A stretch of 54,806 bases of DNA from an uncultured bacterium (GTDB taxonomy: Bacteria > Pseudomonadota > Gammaproteobacteria > Burkholderiales > Burkholderiaceae_C): contig CAIKUF010000104.1 of assembly GCA_903830565.1 (NCBI GenBank), forward strand, positions 1 through 54,806. The letters run 5' to 3'. The notes under the pieces were generated by a model, which had not been told where the DNA came from, did not search any database, and worked only from the letters and a program-made list of their open reading frames with translations. Shown piece after piece: positions 20,295 to 30,600 of this stretch (positions are counted from its first letter, which is position 1; every line of letters begins with the position of its first letter). Position numbers and translations under genes: made by a program.

Positions 20295-20762
20295 TCACTT
20301 TTCCCTGAAGTTGTCGTGGCAGGCCTTGCAGGTCTTGCCGGTGTCGCCGAAGGCTGCCTTGACGGCGTCGAGGTTGCCGCTCTTGGCCGCGGCGTCGAGC
20401 TTGGCGGCCTGGTCCTGGAAGTCCTTGGCCGCAGCCTGGAACTTGTCAGACTCCTTCCAGATTTCGGGCTTGGCCTTGGTGTTGCCGCCCTTGTCGGTGC
20501 CTTCACCGAAAGCGGTGAACGGCAGTTTGGACATCGAGTAGACGACAGCGGCGTTGTCGGCCGTCGTCTTCGCGTCATAGGGCGCCTTGCCCTGCACCAC
20601 GGCGCCGATGCGTCCGAAGTGCGCGGCGATGACCGTCATCACGCTCTGGCGGTACTTGATCGCGTCTTCGGGCTTGGCGAACTGGGCCGCAGCGGGCAGG
20701 GCGGTGACCATGGCGGCAAGCCCGGCAGCGAAGATCGTCACGGTCGAAAGAAGGCGTTTCAT
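20295..20762 (-). CDS. Cytochrome c' (class II c-type cytochrome)
   Basis: The 155-aa product has a Sec signal peptide (about 1-26, ending PAAAQ) and a four-helix cytochrome c' domain with the C-terminal haem motif CKACH near residue 145. These periplasmic proteins bind NO and related gases and protect against nitrosative stress. An AGGAG precedes ATG 20762. The gene is divergent from cytochrome b561, and the pair may be regulated together from the 207-base region between them. Confidence 0.94.
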   Translation of the reverse strand: MKRLLSTVTIFAAGLAAMVTALPAAAQFAKPEDAIKYRQSVMTVIAAHFGRIGAVVQGKAPYDAKTTADNAAVVYSMSKLPFTAFGEGTDKGGNTKAKPEIWKESDKFQAAAKDFQDQAAKLDAAAKSGNLDAVKAAFGDTGKTCKACHDNFREK

Positions 20763-20859
20763 GCAGGTTCTCCTGTGGAATGTTGGCTGTCGGGCACTGC
20801 CGTGGCGCCCGCGCTCGGGGCAAACGGCAGGCGAGTGTACGAAGTTTGCGCAGATTCCG

Positions 20860-20875
20860 TTTCCGCAGGCGGAAA
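20860..20875. promoter_or_regulatory. Perfect inverted repeat in the divergent cytochrome promoter region
   Basis: TTTCCGC at 20860-20866 is repeated inverted as GCGGAAA at 20869-20875 with a 2-base centre. It lies about midway between the two divergent cytochrome starts and is a possible operator. No regulator family is recognised. Confidence 0.45.
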
Positions 20876-20969
20876 GCGCCCACTGCCTCACCGGTTGTCG
20901 CGTTGGTTGTATCGTTCCAGGCATGGGATGACCTCTGGACATCCAAGTCCTGACCACGGAGTAGCGGCG

Positions 20970-21668
20970 ATGGAAAACCCGGCCTTGATGGAACCCGGCC
21001 TGCAAACGGTTCGCGTGTGGGACTTGCCGACGCGGGTCTTTCACTGGACGCTCGCGACGTGCGTGGTCGCGTCGTTCGTCTGCGTCAAGATCGCCGGCAA
21101 CGCAATGATCTGGCACACGCGCCTGGGCTACGCGGTGTTTGCACTGCTCGCGTTTCGGTTGCTGTGGGGCTTCGCGGGCGGGCGCTGGTCGCGGTTCGCG
21201 AGTTTCGCTTACGGCCCGGCCACGGTGATGCGCTACCTGCGCGGCGAATGTCGAGGCGAAGAGCACCTCGACGTCGGCCATAACCCGCTCGGCAGCGCCT
21301 CAGTGTTCGCGCTGCTTCTGTTCCTGGCCTTGCAAGTGGCCTCGGGCCTCTTCGCCGACGATGAGATCGCCACCACCGGGCCGTGGAACAAGTTCGTTGC
21401 CGGCAGCACCAGCCAGTGGCTGACGACCTATCACAAGACCGTCGGCCAGTGGGTGCTGGTCACGCTCGTGCTGCTGCACGTCGCAGCGATCGTGGTCTAC
21501 CGGGTCCGCATGCGCAAGGATCTCGTCGGTGCGATGGTCAGCGGCGACAAACTGCTGCCCGCGGACGTCCCGGCGAGCACCGACAGCCACGCCACGCGTG
21601 CGCTGGCCGTCGTGCTGCTGACGGCGTGCGCGGCGGTCGTCGCCGGCCTGGTCAGCCTGGGCGGGTAA
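20970..21668 (+). CDS. Cytochrome b561 family membrane protein
   Basis: The 232-aa product has four main membrane helices and the di-haem b561 layout: histidines in RVFHWTLA, MIWHTRLGY, TTYHKTVGQW and LLLHVAAIV. It is an inner-membrane b-type cytochrome that passes electrons between quinol and soluble partners, plausibly the divergent cytochrome c'. GGAG at 20958-20961 lies 8 bases before ATG 20970. A fifth hydrophobic segment ends the protein. Confidence 0.92.
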   Translation: MENPALMEPGLQTVRVWDLPTRVFHWTLATCVVASFVCVKIAGNAMIWHTRLGYAVFALLAFRLLWGFAGGRWSRFASFAYGPATVMRYLRGECRGEEHLDVGHNPLGSASVFALLLFLALQVASGLFADDEIATTGPWNKFVAGSTSQWLTTYHKTVGQWVLVTLVLLHVAAIVVYRVRMRKDLVGAMVSGDKLLPADVPASTDSHATRALAVVLLTACAAVVAGLVSLGG

Positions 21669-21680
21669 ACTGACCCGGAG

Positions 21681-22190
21681 ATGGCCAAGACATCCAGGAT
21701 TCAGGCACCCGAGATTCGCCTGGTCGCCGCCGACACGCCGCAGTTGATCGAAGCTGCGCGCGAGGTCTTTCGCGAGTACGCGGCCAGCCTGCAGGTCGAC
21801 CTGTGCTTCCAGGGCTTCGAGGCCGAGCTCGCCGGCCTGCCCGGTGAATACAGTGCACCGGACGGGCAGTTGCTGCTGGCGATGGTGGACGGGCAACTGG
21901 CCGCCTGCGGTGCCATGCGCTGCCTGCGCGGCACCGACTACGCGAACGCCTGCGAGATGAAGCGCCTCTACGTGCGGCCCGCGTTTCGCCGCTTCGGCCT
22001 CGGGCGCGCACTCGCGCAGGCCTTGCTCGACGAAGCCCGTCGCGCCGGCTATTCGGCGATGCTGCTCGACACCCTAGACGACATGGAAGCCGCGCGCGAG
22101 CTCTACGCGACGCTCGGCTTCGACGAAATTCCGCCGTACTACTTCAACCCGATTCCGGGCGCGCACTACCTGAAGGCGGACCTTGACTGA
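21681..22190 (+). CDS. GNAT family N-acetyltransferase
   Basis: The 169-aa product shows the GNAT core: EMKRLYVRPAFRRFGLGRALAQALLDEAR, with the acetyl-CoA loop RRFGLGRA, then GYSAMLLDTLDDMEAARELYATLGF. The acceptor substrate cannot be told. It begins 12 bases after the cytochrome b561 stop and could be co-transcribed. The FYN-like end (PPYYFNPIPGAHYLK) is typical of a common GNAT subgroup. Confidence 0.93.
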   Translation: MAKTSRIQAPEIRLVAADTPQLIEAAREVFREYAASLQVDLCFQGFEAELAGLPGEYSAPDGQLLLAMVDGQLAACGAMRCLRGTDYANACEMKRLYVRPAFRRFGLGRALAQALLDEARRAGYSAMLLDTLDDMEAARELYATLGFDEIPPYYFNPIPGAHYLKADLD

Positions 22191-22255
22191 ACGCGCGCGG
22201 CGCGGCGTAGGATGCAAGGCGGGCGCGCAGTGCGCCTGGCAGCGGCGGGAGGGCC

Positions 22256-23146
22256 ATGACTGAATCGGCGATCGGCGAAGAACACGCACAGGCGTTCGAA
22301 CTCAGGGCGGGCGCGCTGCGCTTGGCGCTCAGGTCCGACCTCGGCGGCAGCATCGCCGGGCTGTGGCACCACGGCGTGCCGGTGATGCGATCGGTCGAGC
22401 CCGATCAACTGGTGCGCTCGCGCAAGGCAGCCTGCTATCCGCTGGTGCCGTATTCGAACCGCGTCGCGCAGGGGCGCTTCGACTGGCAGGGCAAGCCCTA
22501 TCAGCTCGCGCTCAATTTCGAAGGCAGCCCGCACCCGCTGCACGGCGTCGGATACCTATCGCGCTGGGAGATCGAACCGGCGGCTGGGCCGAGCGGGCCG
22601 GCCGAGGTGGCGCTCACGCTGGTTCACCGCGCGGACGAGCACTGGCCGTTCGACTTCAACGCGCGCCAGCTGTTCCAGCTCAGCCCGACCTCGCTGCGGA
22701 TCGAACTCACGATCACCAACACCGCGGCGCAGGCAGCGCCGGTGGGCCTGGGCTGGCACCCGTTCTTTCCCAAGCGCGCGCGCAGCAGGCTGCATGTGGA
22801 GTGCAGCGGACGTTGGGAGCTCGACTCGCTCAAGCTGCCGACGCAACTGGTGCCGCAGCCCGGCGTCGATGCCGACCTGGCGCACCTCGACTACGACCAC
22901 TGCTTCGAAGGCTGGACCGGCCCGGCGCGCATCCGCGACGAGCGCTTCGCGCTCACGCTGCGGTCTTCGCTGAGCCGGCTCGTGATCTACACGCCGCAGG
23001 ACGAGGACTACTTCGCCGTCGAGCCGGTGAGCCACGTCACGGACGCGATCAACAAACCGGCGCCGAGCGCGCGCGGGCTGGTGACCTTGCAGCCCGGGCA
23101 GAGCCACCACGCGTGGATGACGCTGGACGTGCAGTCGACGCACTGA
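22256..23146 (+). CDS. Aldose 1-epimerase (galactose mutarotase-like)
   Basis: The 296-aa product belongs to the galactose-mutarotase fold family. Recognised stretches are YPLVPYSNRVAQGRF, SPHPLHGVGYLSRWEI with the catalytic-type HG(V)GY, and GLGWHPFF. The usual end YTPQDEDYFAVEPVSH contains the Glu expected as catalytic base. It should interconvert sugar anomers in the cytosol; the sugar is unknown. The gap from the GNAT gene is 65 bases. Confidence 0.88.
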   Translation: MTESAIGEEHAQAFELRAGALRLALRSDLGGSIAGLWHHGVPVMRSVEPDQLVRSRKAACYPLVPYSNRVAQGRFDWQGKPYQLALNFEGSPHPLHGVGYLSRWEIEPAAGPSGPAEVALTLVHRADEHWPFDFNARQLFQLSPTSLRIELTITNTAAQAAPVGLGWHPFFPKRARSRLHVECSGRWELDSLKLPTQLVPQPGVDADLAHLDYDHCFEGWTGPARIRDERFALTLRSSLSRLVIYTPQDEDYFAVEPVSHVTDAINKPAPSARGLVTLQPGQSHHAWMTLDVQSTH

Positions 23147-23196
23147 GCATCGTGCAAGACCTCGCCCCTTGGGCGCGGCGAGACTAACTCTCAAGG

Positions 23197-23712
23197 TCAG
23201 TCGACTTCAGCCCGCAGGACGCGGCGCACGACTTCGGCCGAGAAGCCCCGGCCGGCCAGAAAGCGCGCCTGGCGGGCGCGGCCCACGGCGTCGCTCGCGA
23301 GGGCGTCGAACTTGCGCTGCAAGACCTGTCTGGCGCGTGTGAGTTCGCTGTCCTTGAGCGCTTGTTCGTCGTCGGGCGCGAGTCGCAGACCGTGCTGCGC
23401 CAGCTCCTGGCGGATGCGCAGGTTGCCGTGCCGCTCGGCGCGAACGCGAACTCGGGCTTCGACGAAGCGCGACTCGCTGAGGTGCCCGTTGGCGGCCAAC
23501 TCATCGAGGAGTGCATCGACGCTGGCCTGCAATTCGAGCGACGGCGGCGGGCGGCGCAAGAACGATGAATCCTCCGCGACCGCGATGCCGCTTACCGCGT
23601 CCGCCGGCCGGCTGACATGGGCGAGCAGCTTGCGTCGCAACTCCATCCGGCTGTGCTCGCGCTGGGCCAGCCATTGCAGCGCGCGCGCCTTGAGCGACGG
23701 ACGCGGTTTCAT
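23197..23712 (-). CDS. recX: RecX, regulator of RecA
   Basis: The 171-aa product has the three-helix tandem repeats of RecX: ALQWLAQREHSRMELRRKL, then ESRFVEARVRVRAERHGNLRIRQEL, then ARQARFLAGRGFSAEVVRRVL. RecX binds RecA filaments and limits them. A stretch of about 25 residues (SRPADAVSG to RPPPS) between the first repeats is longer than usual. It starts 29 bases after the recA stop in the same operon. Confidence 0.93.
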   Translation of the reverse strand: MKPRPSLKARALQWLAQREHSRMELRRKLLAHVSRPADAVSGIAVAEDSSFLRRPPPSLELQASVDALLDELAANGHLSESRFVEARVRVRAERHGNLRIRQELAQHGLRLAPDDEQALKDSELTRARQVLQRKFDALASDAVGRARQARFLAGRGFSAEVVRRVLRAEVD

Positions 23713-23741
23713 CGCCGCGCAGCAGCAGCGCTACCTTACTC

Positions 23742-24815
<1,074 letters not shown>

Positions 24816-24840
24816 GGGGGTTCCTCCGCGAAGTTGCAGC

Positions 24841-24870
24841 GATTATTACAGAAGCTGGATGTTTGTACAG
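24841..24870 (-). promoter_or_regulatory. recA promoter with LexA (SOS) box
   Basis: On the minus strand CTGTACAAACATCCAG (24870-24855) is a CTG-N10-CAG LexA box. TAATAA near 24843-24848 serves as the -10, and TGTACA inside the box is a 4/6 match to -35 about 15 bases away. LexA would cover the -35 and repress recA until DNA damage. Confidence 0.8.
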
Positions 24871-25019
24871 TGATCTGTCTTGCGATCTTCCTTGCCCGGG
24901 ACCGCATACCGCCGGCCGTAGGCCGCGCCCGATGACGAGGGTACTGCGGCCTTCCGTGAGTTGGTCCATGAAGCATCCTTGCGGCGTGCGGGCGGATCAT
25001 AGGTGTGACGACGGGCGGT

Positions 25020-26768
25020 TCACGAAGGCGGCAGCCCGAGTTGCCGTGCCCGCGCTTGCAGGACAGTTGCCAACATGCCGATCAACTGCGACGGTCGCAG
25101 GCTGCGCATTGAAACGGCGATCCTGATCTCTGACTCCAGGGCGTCGACCGCGTAGATCGCATCTTCAATTTCGGCGCGATAGTGATCAACCGATTGCGAG
25201 TGGCTGAGCGGGTTCAGTATCCAACTCACCGCGTGTTCGATGCGCCCCTGAAGCGGTGTCGTGATCACATGCTGTTTCTCCGGTTTGGGCTGCCACCAGC
25301 ACACCGTTCCGTTGCGCCTTACGACGCAGCTTGGCGGCGGCACAGTCTCGTAGTCGGCAGACTTCAGAGCGTCCCACAACTCGGATGCCGAAACCTTGCG
25401 TGGATCGGGGTCGAACCGCACTGCGAGTCGCAACTGATGGCACCCGTGCTTCAGCGCAAGCTCGAAGGCTGTCCGCACATGCACTGCCGCTGCCTTCACC
25501 TGTCCAGCGTCAAGGAACTCCAGGGCCCGGTAGAGATGATGTTCGTCGGGCAACACGATGGGCTGTTCATGGTCGCCAGCGCGCGCGGTGAACACTTCAT
25601 AGTGACGCCATCCCTCAGATCGCAGGCGTTGGCGGGCAACCTCGTACCACGGTCGATCGAAGGTCAACAGCACAATCTGCCAGCCCTGCTCGACGAACCG
25701 GCGCTCCAACAAGCGCAGCAACGGCAATCTGTTCGATAAGTCCAGACCGATCAGGACATCGTCCAGTACCAGCAGCTTGAGGGCTGCGGTGTTGGCCGTC
25801 GGCGTGCACGCCAACCGCCCGGCGAGATAGATCGCCAGCGCCAGTGCGGACAGGCGCGCTTCGTTCAAGAAATGCTGAGGCGTGGCAACCCTGTGGGAGC
25901 GAAAGCTGATGTCCGGTGCGAGAGACATGCCGACGAACACGCGGTCACGCCTGTAGTGGGCCGCTGTGTACGTTACGCCGCCAAAAGCGAACGGCGCAAC
26001 CGCAAGATCGGGCCCGATCAAGTCCGACAGCAGGTCGCCGACGATCGGATGCAGCCTAGCCAGCGCAGTGTTGAAGCCGGTGTTAAATGCGGCGCAAGCT
26101 TGGTTCACAGCGGTCATGGCGCGGGACGTATGCTTCAGAGGCTTGGCGGTCTTCACCGCGCGCCACAACTCGCCGATGGTCTTTCTGCCGCCGCCTGCGA
26201 CAGCGACCTGAAAGTCGCTGAGCAGGCGATCGACGGCGATGTCGAACAAGTTGATCACGCCCTCGCCGTGCTTGTAGTTTGTGTCGAGGAGCGAGCGATA
26301 GTCGAGGCAGGCCCGGCGTAGCGCAGCTTGCGCGACACGTGGATCGCCATCGCCCACGCGCGCGGGGTGAAGCTCTCTGGGGTAAGCGCCTGCAACTGCG
26401 CCGGAAGCGGCGCCCGCAGGCGTTGACGCCGGCACCAACTCCCACCGAGCGGCCTTGAGCGAGTCGGTGAATTCCACCTCGACTGCACAGCATGTCTGCG
26501 GCGCTCCGGAGAACACGTTCTTGTAGTCGCGAAGCCGCCGCACTGGCTTGACGGCGAAGAACTCCGACAGGGCGTAGAACACCGACGACTTCCCGCTGCC
26601 GTTTTCGCCGTAGACGAGGAGGTTCTTGCCGTCCAACGCGAAGTGAGTGGGTGTCGGCCCCGGGAACGCGCGAAAGTCCGTCAGCGTCAGGGTCTTGATG
26701 CGCAACGGCTTGGCTGTGATTGCGGCAGCGGCCACGGGCAGGGCAGCGCCAGATGGCGCATCGCTCAT
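25020..26768 (-). CDS. SMC/RecF-like AAA ATPase of the defence-type operon
   Basis: The 582-aa product starts with the RecF/SMC pattern LTLTDFRAF then Walker A YGENGSGKSS (54-62). A Walker B-type LLVLDDVLIGLD lies near 330-345 and looks like the end of an ABC-ATPase head. The middle lacks a long coiled coil. The C-terminal about 160 residues (from EHHLYRALEFLDAGQ) are helical with NPLSHSQSVDHYRAEIEDAI, a pattern common at the end of defence ATPases of unknown mechanism. It is the last gene of the operon; its start overlaps the Bro-N stop by ATGA. A DNA-end or damage-sensing ATPase role is inferred from the fold. Confidence 0.82.
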   Translation of the reverse strand: MSDAPSGAALPVAAAAITAKPLRIKTLTLTDFRAFPGPTPTHFALDGKNLLVYGENGSGKSSVFYALSEFFAVKPVRRLRDYKNVFSGAPQTCCAVEVEFTDSLKAARWELVPASTPAGAASGAVAGAYPRELHPARVGDGDPRVAQAALRRACLDYRSLLDTNYKHGEGVINLFDIAVDRLLSDFQVAVAGGGRKTIGELWRAVKTAKPLKHTSRAMTAVNQACAAFNTGFNTALARLHPIVGDLLSDLIGPDLAVAPFAFGGVTYTAAHYRRDRVFVGMSLAPDISFRSHRVATPQHFLNEARLSALALAIYLAGRLACTPTANTAALKLLVLDDVLIGLDLSNRLPLLRLLERRFVEQGWQIVLLTFDRPWYEVARQRLRSEGWRHYEVFTARAGDHEQPIVLPDEHHLYRALEFLDAGQVKAAAVHVRTAFELALKHGCHQLRLAVRFDPDPRKVSASELWDALKSADYETVPPPSCVVRRNGTVCWWQPKPEKQHVITTPLQGRIEHAVSWILNPLSHSQSVDHYRAEIEDAIYAVDALESEIRIAVSMRSLRPSQLIGMLATVLQARARQLGLPPS

Positions 26769-27673
26769 GTCTTCTTGCCCTTGCGTTGCGGTTCGGACTC
26801 GATCATCTTCGCCCCGGCCTCACCCGGCGCCGGGTTTCGCAAGCCTAGAAAGTTCTTCTTGCTCAGCACCGGTGCGCCGGTCTTGGCTTCCAGCTCGCGT
26901 CGCGCATTGCCGGCCACCGTGCCGCCCTGCCGGGCGGCGTGGCGGTTGGGGGTGAAGCCCTGCGCGTCGTGCTTGCGCGCGATCTCCGTGGTGCCGGCTT
27001 CGCCGAGCATCGTGAAGATCAGTTCCAGGTCGGTCATGTGGTCGCGCAGGTTGTTGCCCGTCTTGAGCTGGCCCAGGCCCTTGAGCTGTTTGTGCGCGCC
27101 CGGCGTCACGCCGAAAGTGGCGCGCGCGATCTCGGCGGTGAGGATGGCGTACTCCCTGCCCTCCTGCACACCGCGCGTCTTCCACTCGTCGGTGAGTTCG
27201 CCGCGAATCGCCATCGAGCGCAGGCGCTTTTCGATCCAGTCCTTCGGGTAGCCCTTGGCCTGGTACAAGCCACGGGCGCGCACGCTGGCCAACTCGGGGT
27301 TCTCGATCTCCTTGACGCGCTCGTAGCCCACTTGGGCCAGCCAGCGCTTGAACGGCTCGGCCTTCGGCGACGGGATGGACTGGATGATGCGGAACAGCCC
27401 CTCGGTGTTAGCGCAGTTCACGCGCTGCGCACCGCCCCCGGTCTCGACGCCAAGGGGGGTGGCAATTTGCCCCCACCCTTTGGCCAGCTCTTTATCGCGA
27501 CGGCGCAAGTCCTTGACGTAGCCCTCGGGTTGCACCGAGTCGGTGAGCACGGCCACCACGTCCACGATGGCGAACCACCACTCGGCGTTGTGCCAGATGC
27601 GGCGGATGGCCCGCTCCTGGAAGACGACCATGCGGTCTGCCGCTTCGGCAGGCTCGGGCTTCTTCGTACTCAC
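26765..27673 (-). CDS. Bro-N domain, DinD-like protein
   Basis: The 302-aa product begins with a Bro-N/antirepressor-type domain (VVFQERAIRRIWHNAEWWFAIVDVVAVLTDS, residues about 15-50). It ends with a DinD-like segment: DLELIFTMLGEAGTTEIARKHDAQGF, then GGTVAGNARRELEAKTGAPVLS. DinD of E. coli is SOS-induced and inhibits RecA filaments; phage Bro-N proteins are antirepressors. GTG 27673 is chosen because a strong SD, AAGGGAGG, lies 6-7 bases upstream; the frame is open 91 codons further but overlaps the methylase gene. It sits between the methylase and the ATPase and may sense damage or act as a regulator of the module. Confidence 0.82.
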   Translation of the reverse strand: MSTKKPEPAEAADRMVVFQERAIRRIWHNAEWWFAIVDVVAVLTDSVQPEGYVKDLRRRDKELAKGWGQIATPLGVETGGGAQRVNCANTEGLFRIIQSIPSPKAEPFKRWLAQVGYERVKEIENPELASVRARGLYQAKGYPKDWIEKRLRSMAIRGELTDEWKTRGVQEGREYAILTAEIARATFGVTPGAHKQLKGLGQLKTGNNLRDHMTDLELIFTMLGEAGTTEIARKHDAQGFTPNRHAARQGGTVAGNARRELEAKTGAPVLSKKNFLGLRNPAPGEAGAKMIESEPQRKGKKT

Positions 27674-27695
27674 GGCGCGCCTCCCTTGAAAAAGA

Positions 27696-30600
27696 TCAAT
27701 CCCGTGCTTCGATGATGCGCACCACGTCCAGCGCCTGCAGGTCGAACAGCATCGCGTAGATCGGGTGGCGATTGCTGAAGATCCGCTCGGCCAGCGCCTC
27801 GGCCTCGGTTTGCAGCACAGCGCCTTGCAGCGTCGCGAGGCGGGCGACGTTCTCGCGTTCGCAGGCGTCGAACAAGTTGATGCTGGCGGCGTGAAGGTCT
27901 TCGGGGAAGAAGAGTTCGTAGACGAGGCCGTTGATGAGTTGCTCAATCCGGTAGTTCGTCACCACGAGGAGACTCGTGACTAGCGCCTCCATGGTGCGAC
28001 ATTGCGATTCAGTCGCCGCTGGCACTGGAAATGCGTCGAGACCATCTGGCTGAACCTCATACCAGCCACCCTGCTTGTCGACAAATACGCTACGGCAGTA
28101 ATAGCCGGACACGGTCGAATTCAGCAACCCAAGCAGGTAGAGGTGATGATCTGGTGGCGCAAGAAAGTACGATGTATTCCCGAGAAAACACCCTGACTGA
28201 TCGAGCGCGAAAGTGGGCCTGATTGAGACCTTCGTCGAGACGATCTTGCTACGCTCGAAATCGTTCCAGTACGCGATGTTGTCCTGAATCTCGAACCACT
28301 CATAGCTTCCGGGCTTTCTCCCGTACCACTTCCCGGAGACTACATCGTCCCAATCAGTCGGCTTTGGCGTGAGTTGCCGCTTGAAGCGACTCAGGTGTCT
28401 TCGGATGGCAGGGTAACGACTCAAGTTGGTCCCTCGGCGCACAAAAATCAGATAGTTATCTACGGACGGGAGTTTCCATCGCTCGAGCTCCTTCCCAGAG
28501 AGGTACGGCTTGATGAGTTCCGCCGAGCTGCTGTCGGCGGCAATGAGTTGGCGTCGCTCTTGGTCAGATACGACAAATGCCTTGTTATGCCCCGTGGTGA
28601 CTCCGCGGAACACACGACTCCGGCAAAAAATGTGGAGAGGTTCACCTCGCGACCGGATCGCTTTGAGTAGCTTGCGCCCAGCCGCTGGCTGAAGCGACCA
28701 ACCCTCACCGGAAAGATCACCCTGGGGAAAAGCAAAAGCCTCGTCCGCAAATACCTGTGGGAACCGTTCGACCGTCTGTTCCTTGCTCCAATTAAGTGCC
28801 ATCACCTCGTCGGTCCCGGGCGGTGGATTCTGCGGCGCGACGCGCTTCTGCGCGATCACGATCGTCGGGTACGCCAGCGCCGTGAATACCGCCTCGTCGC
28901 CGAAGTCGATGATCGACAACAACCTGGCGTGGCTGCGCAGATAAGTTCGCAGCGCCTTGCCGTAACCTGCGCGGTACCACTTGTTGCTGGTGATGAAGCT
29001 CAAGGCGCCCTGCGGCTTGAGCAACTGCATAGCCCGCTCGTAGAAGTACACATACAGGTCGGCCGTGCCGCTGGCGCATTCGTACAGCTTCTTGAATTGC
29101 GGCTTGTAGTCGGCCAACTCCTCGTGCCGCACATAGGGCGGGTTGCCGATCACGATGTCGAACACGCCTTCGCCGTGGCGGGCATCGCGGTGCATGCCGA
29201 ACATCCACTCGACATCGAAGAAGCCGGCGTGCGCGTTCTGGTCGAACGGGTCGTAAGCGGCCATGCGCCGCGCGTCGGCGCCGGTGACGAGGCTGTTCTC
29301 TTGCAGCAGCGCGCACAACCGATCGTGCAGTTGCTGGATGCGCTCGCGCTGGGCGAGTTTCTTACGCCGCGTGCGCGCGCTGAAGTAGCCGGCACTGGCC
29401 CCGCGCAGGGCCTCTTCCACTTCGGCTATACGCGGGTCGTCGAGCAAAGACCGCTGCTTGTCCTGGCGCGGAATGGGTAGCAGCGAGTCGGCGGCGACGA
29501 TCTTGGTCTCTAAGTTGGGCAGGCTGGTCAGCCCGAAGTTGTCCAGCCCTTCGCGCTTCTTCTGCTCGACGATCAGTGCAATGAAGAAGCGCAGCTTGGC
29601 GATCTGCACCGCGATGGGCTGGATGTCCACACCGTGGATGCACTTCTCGATCAGGAACAGCTTGCGCGTGTAGTCGGCCTGGTTGGCGTCGAAGGTGGCG
29701 TCGAATTTGCGCAGCGCGGCCTCGGCGTCGTCCACGCGCTGGGCTCGCGAGGCTGGGTCGGGTGTGGTCTTGGCGGCGCCAAGCTGCGCTTCGAGCGGGG
29801 CACGGTTGCGCGCGCGCCAGAGGCGGTTGTCGGGGTCGAGCTTGCGCAGCACATGCACGAGCTTGGCCAGCACGCCCATGGGGTAGGCGCCCGAGCCGCA
29901 AGCCGGGTCGAGCACCTTGAGTTGCTCGATGGCGGCAATGAGCGTTTCGACCTCGCGTGCAGAAAGGCGGTGCGCCTCTTCGCGGTAGCCGAGCAGGTGG
30001 CGCAGACGCGCGGCCGTGCTGTCGGCGACGGCAGCGGCGGGCTTCGCGTCATCTTCGGTCTCTGCTGGGCTGCCGAATGCGAGATCGCCGCTGCCCGGGG
30101 CGAGGTCGAGCACGGCGTTGACGGCGGGCGCGCGAGGGCCGCGCTTGGGTGCGGGTTCGGCGTTCGCGAGTGCATTCGCGAAGGCAACGACCAGCGCTTC
30201 GTCCACCATGTAGTCGACCACCACGCGCGGCGTATAGAACGATCCCGACTGCTTGCGCGCGCTGATCTTGGTGTCCTTGTTGAAGCTGGCGAGCAGGTTT
30301 TCGAACACCTTGCCGAGCAACTCGGGGTCGAGCGCCACTTCTTCCTCGACCGGCGTGTTCTCGTCGACCGTGAACTTGTAGTTGGCAAAGATATCGAGCA
30401 GGCCCTTGACCTCAACATGGCGCGAGCGCTTGGTGTCGCCGAGCGCGCCCGACAGATCGGCCTGCGTGCTGCCGAAGAAGACGCGGTTGGGCACGCGCGC
30501 CTGTGAGTCGACGCGGCGCGAAAAGCCATCGGCGCGCAGAACGAGGTAGGTTCTGCTGCGGGTCTTTTCTTCGGTCGCAAACTGGCGCAACAGTGAATCG

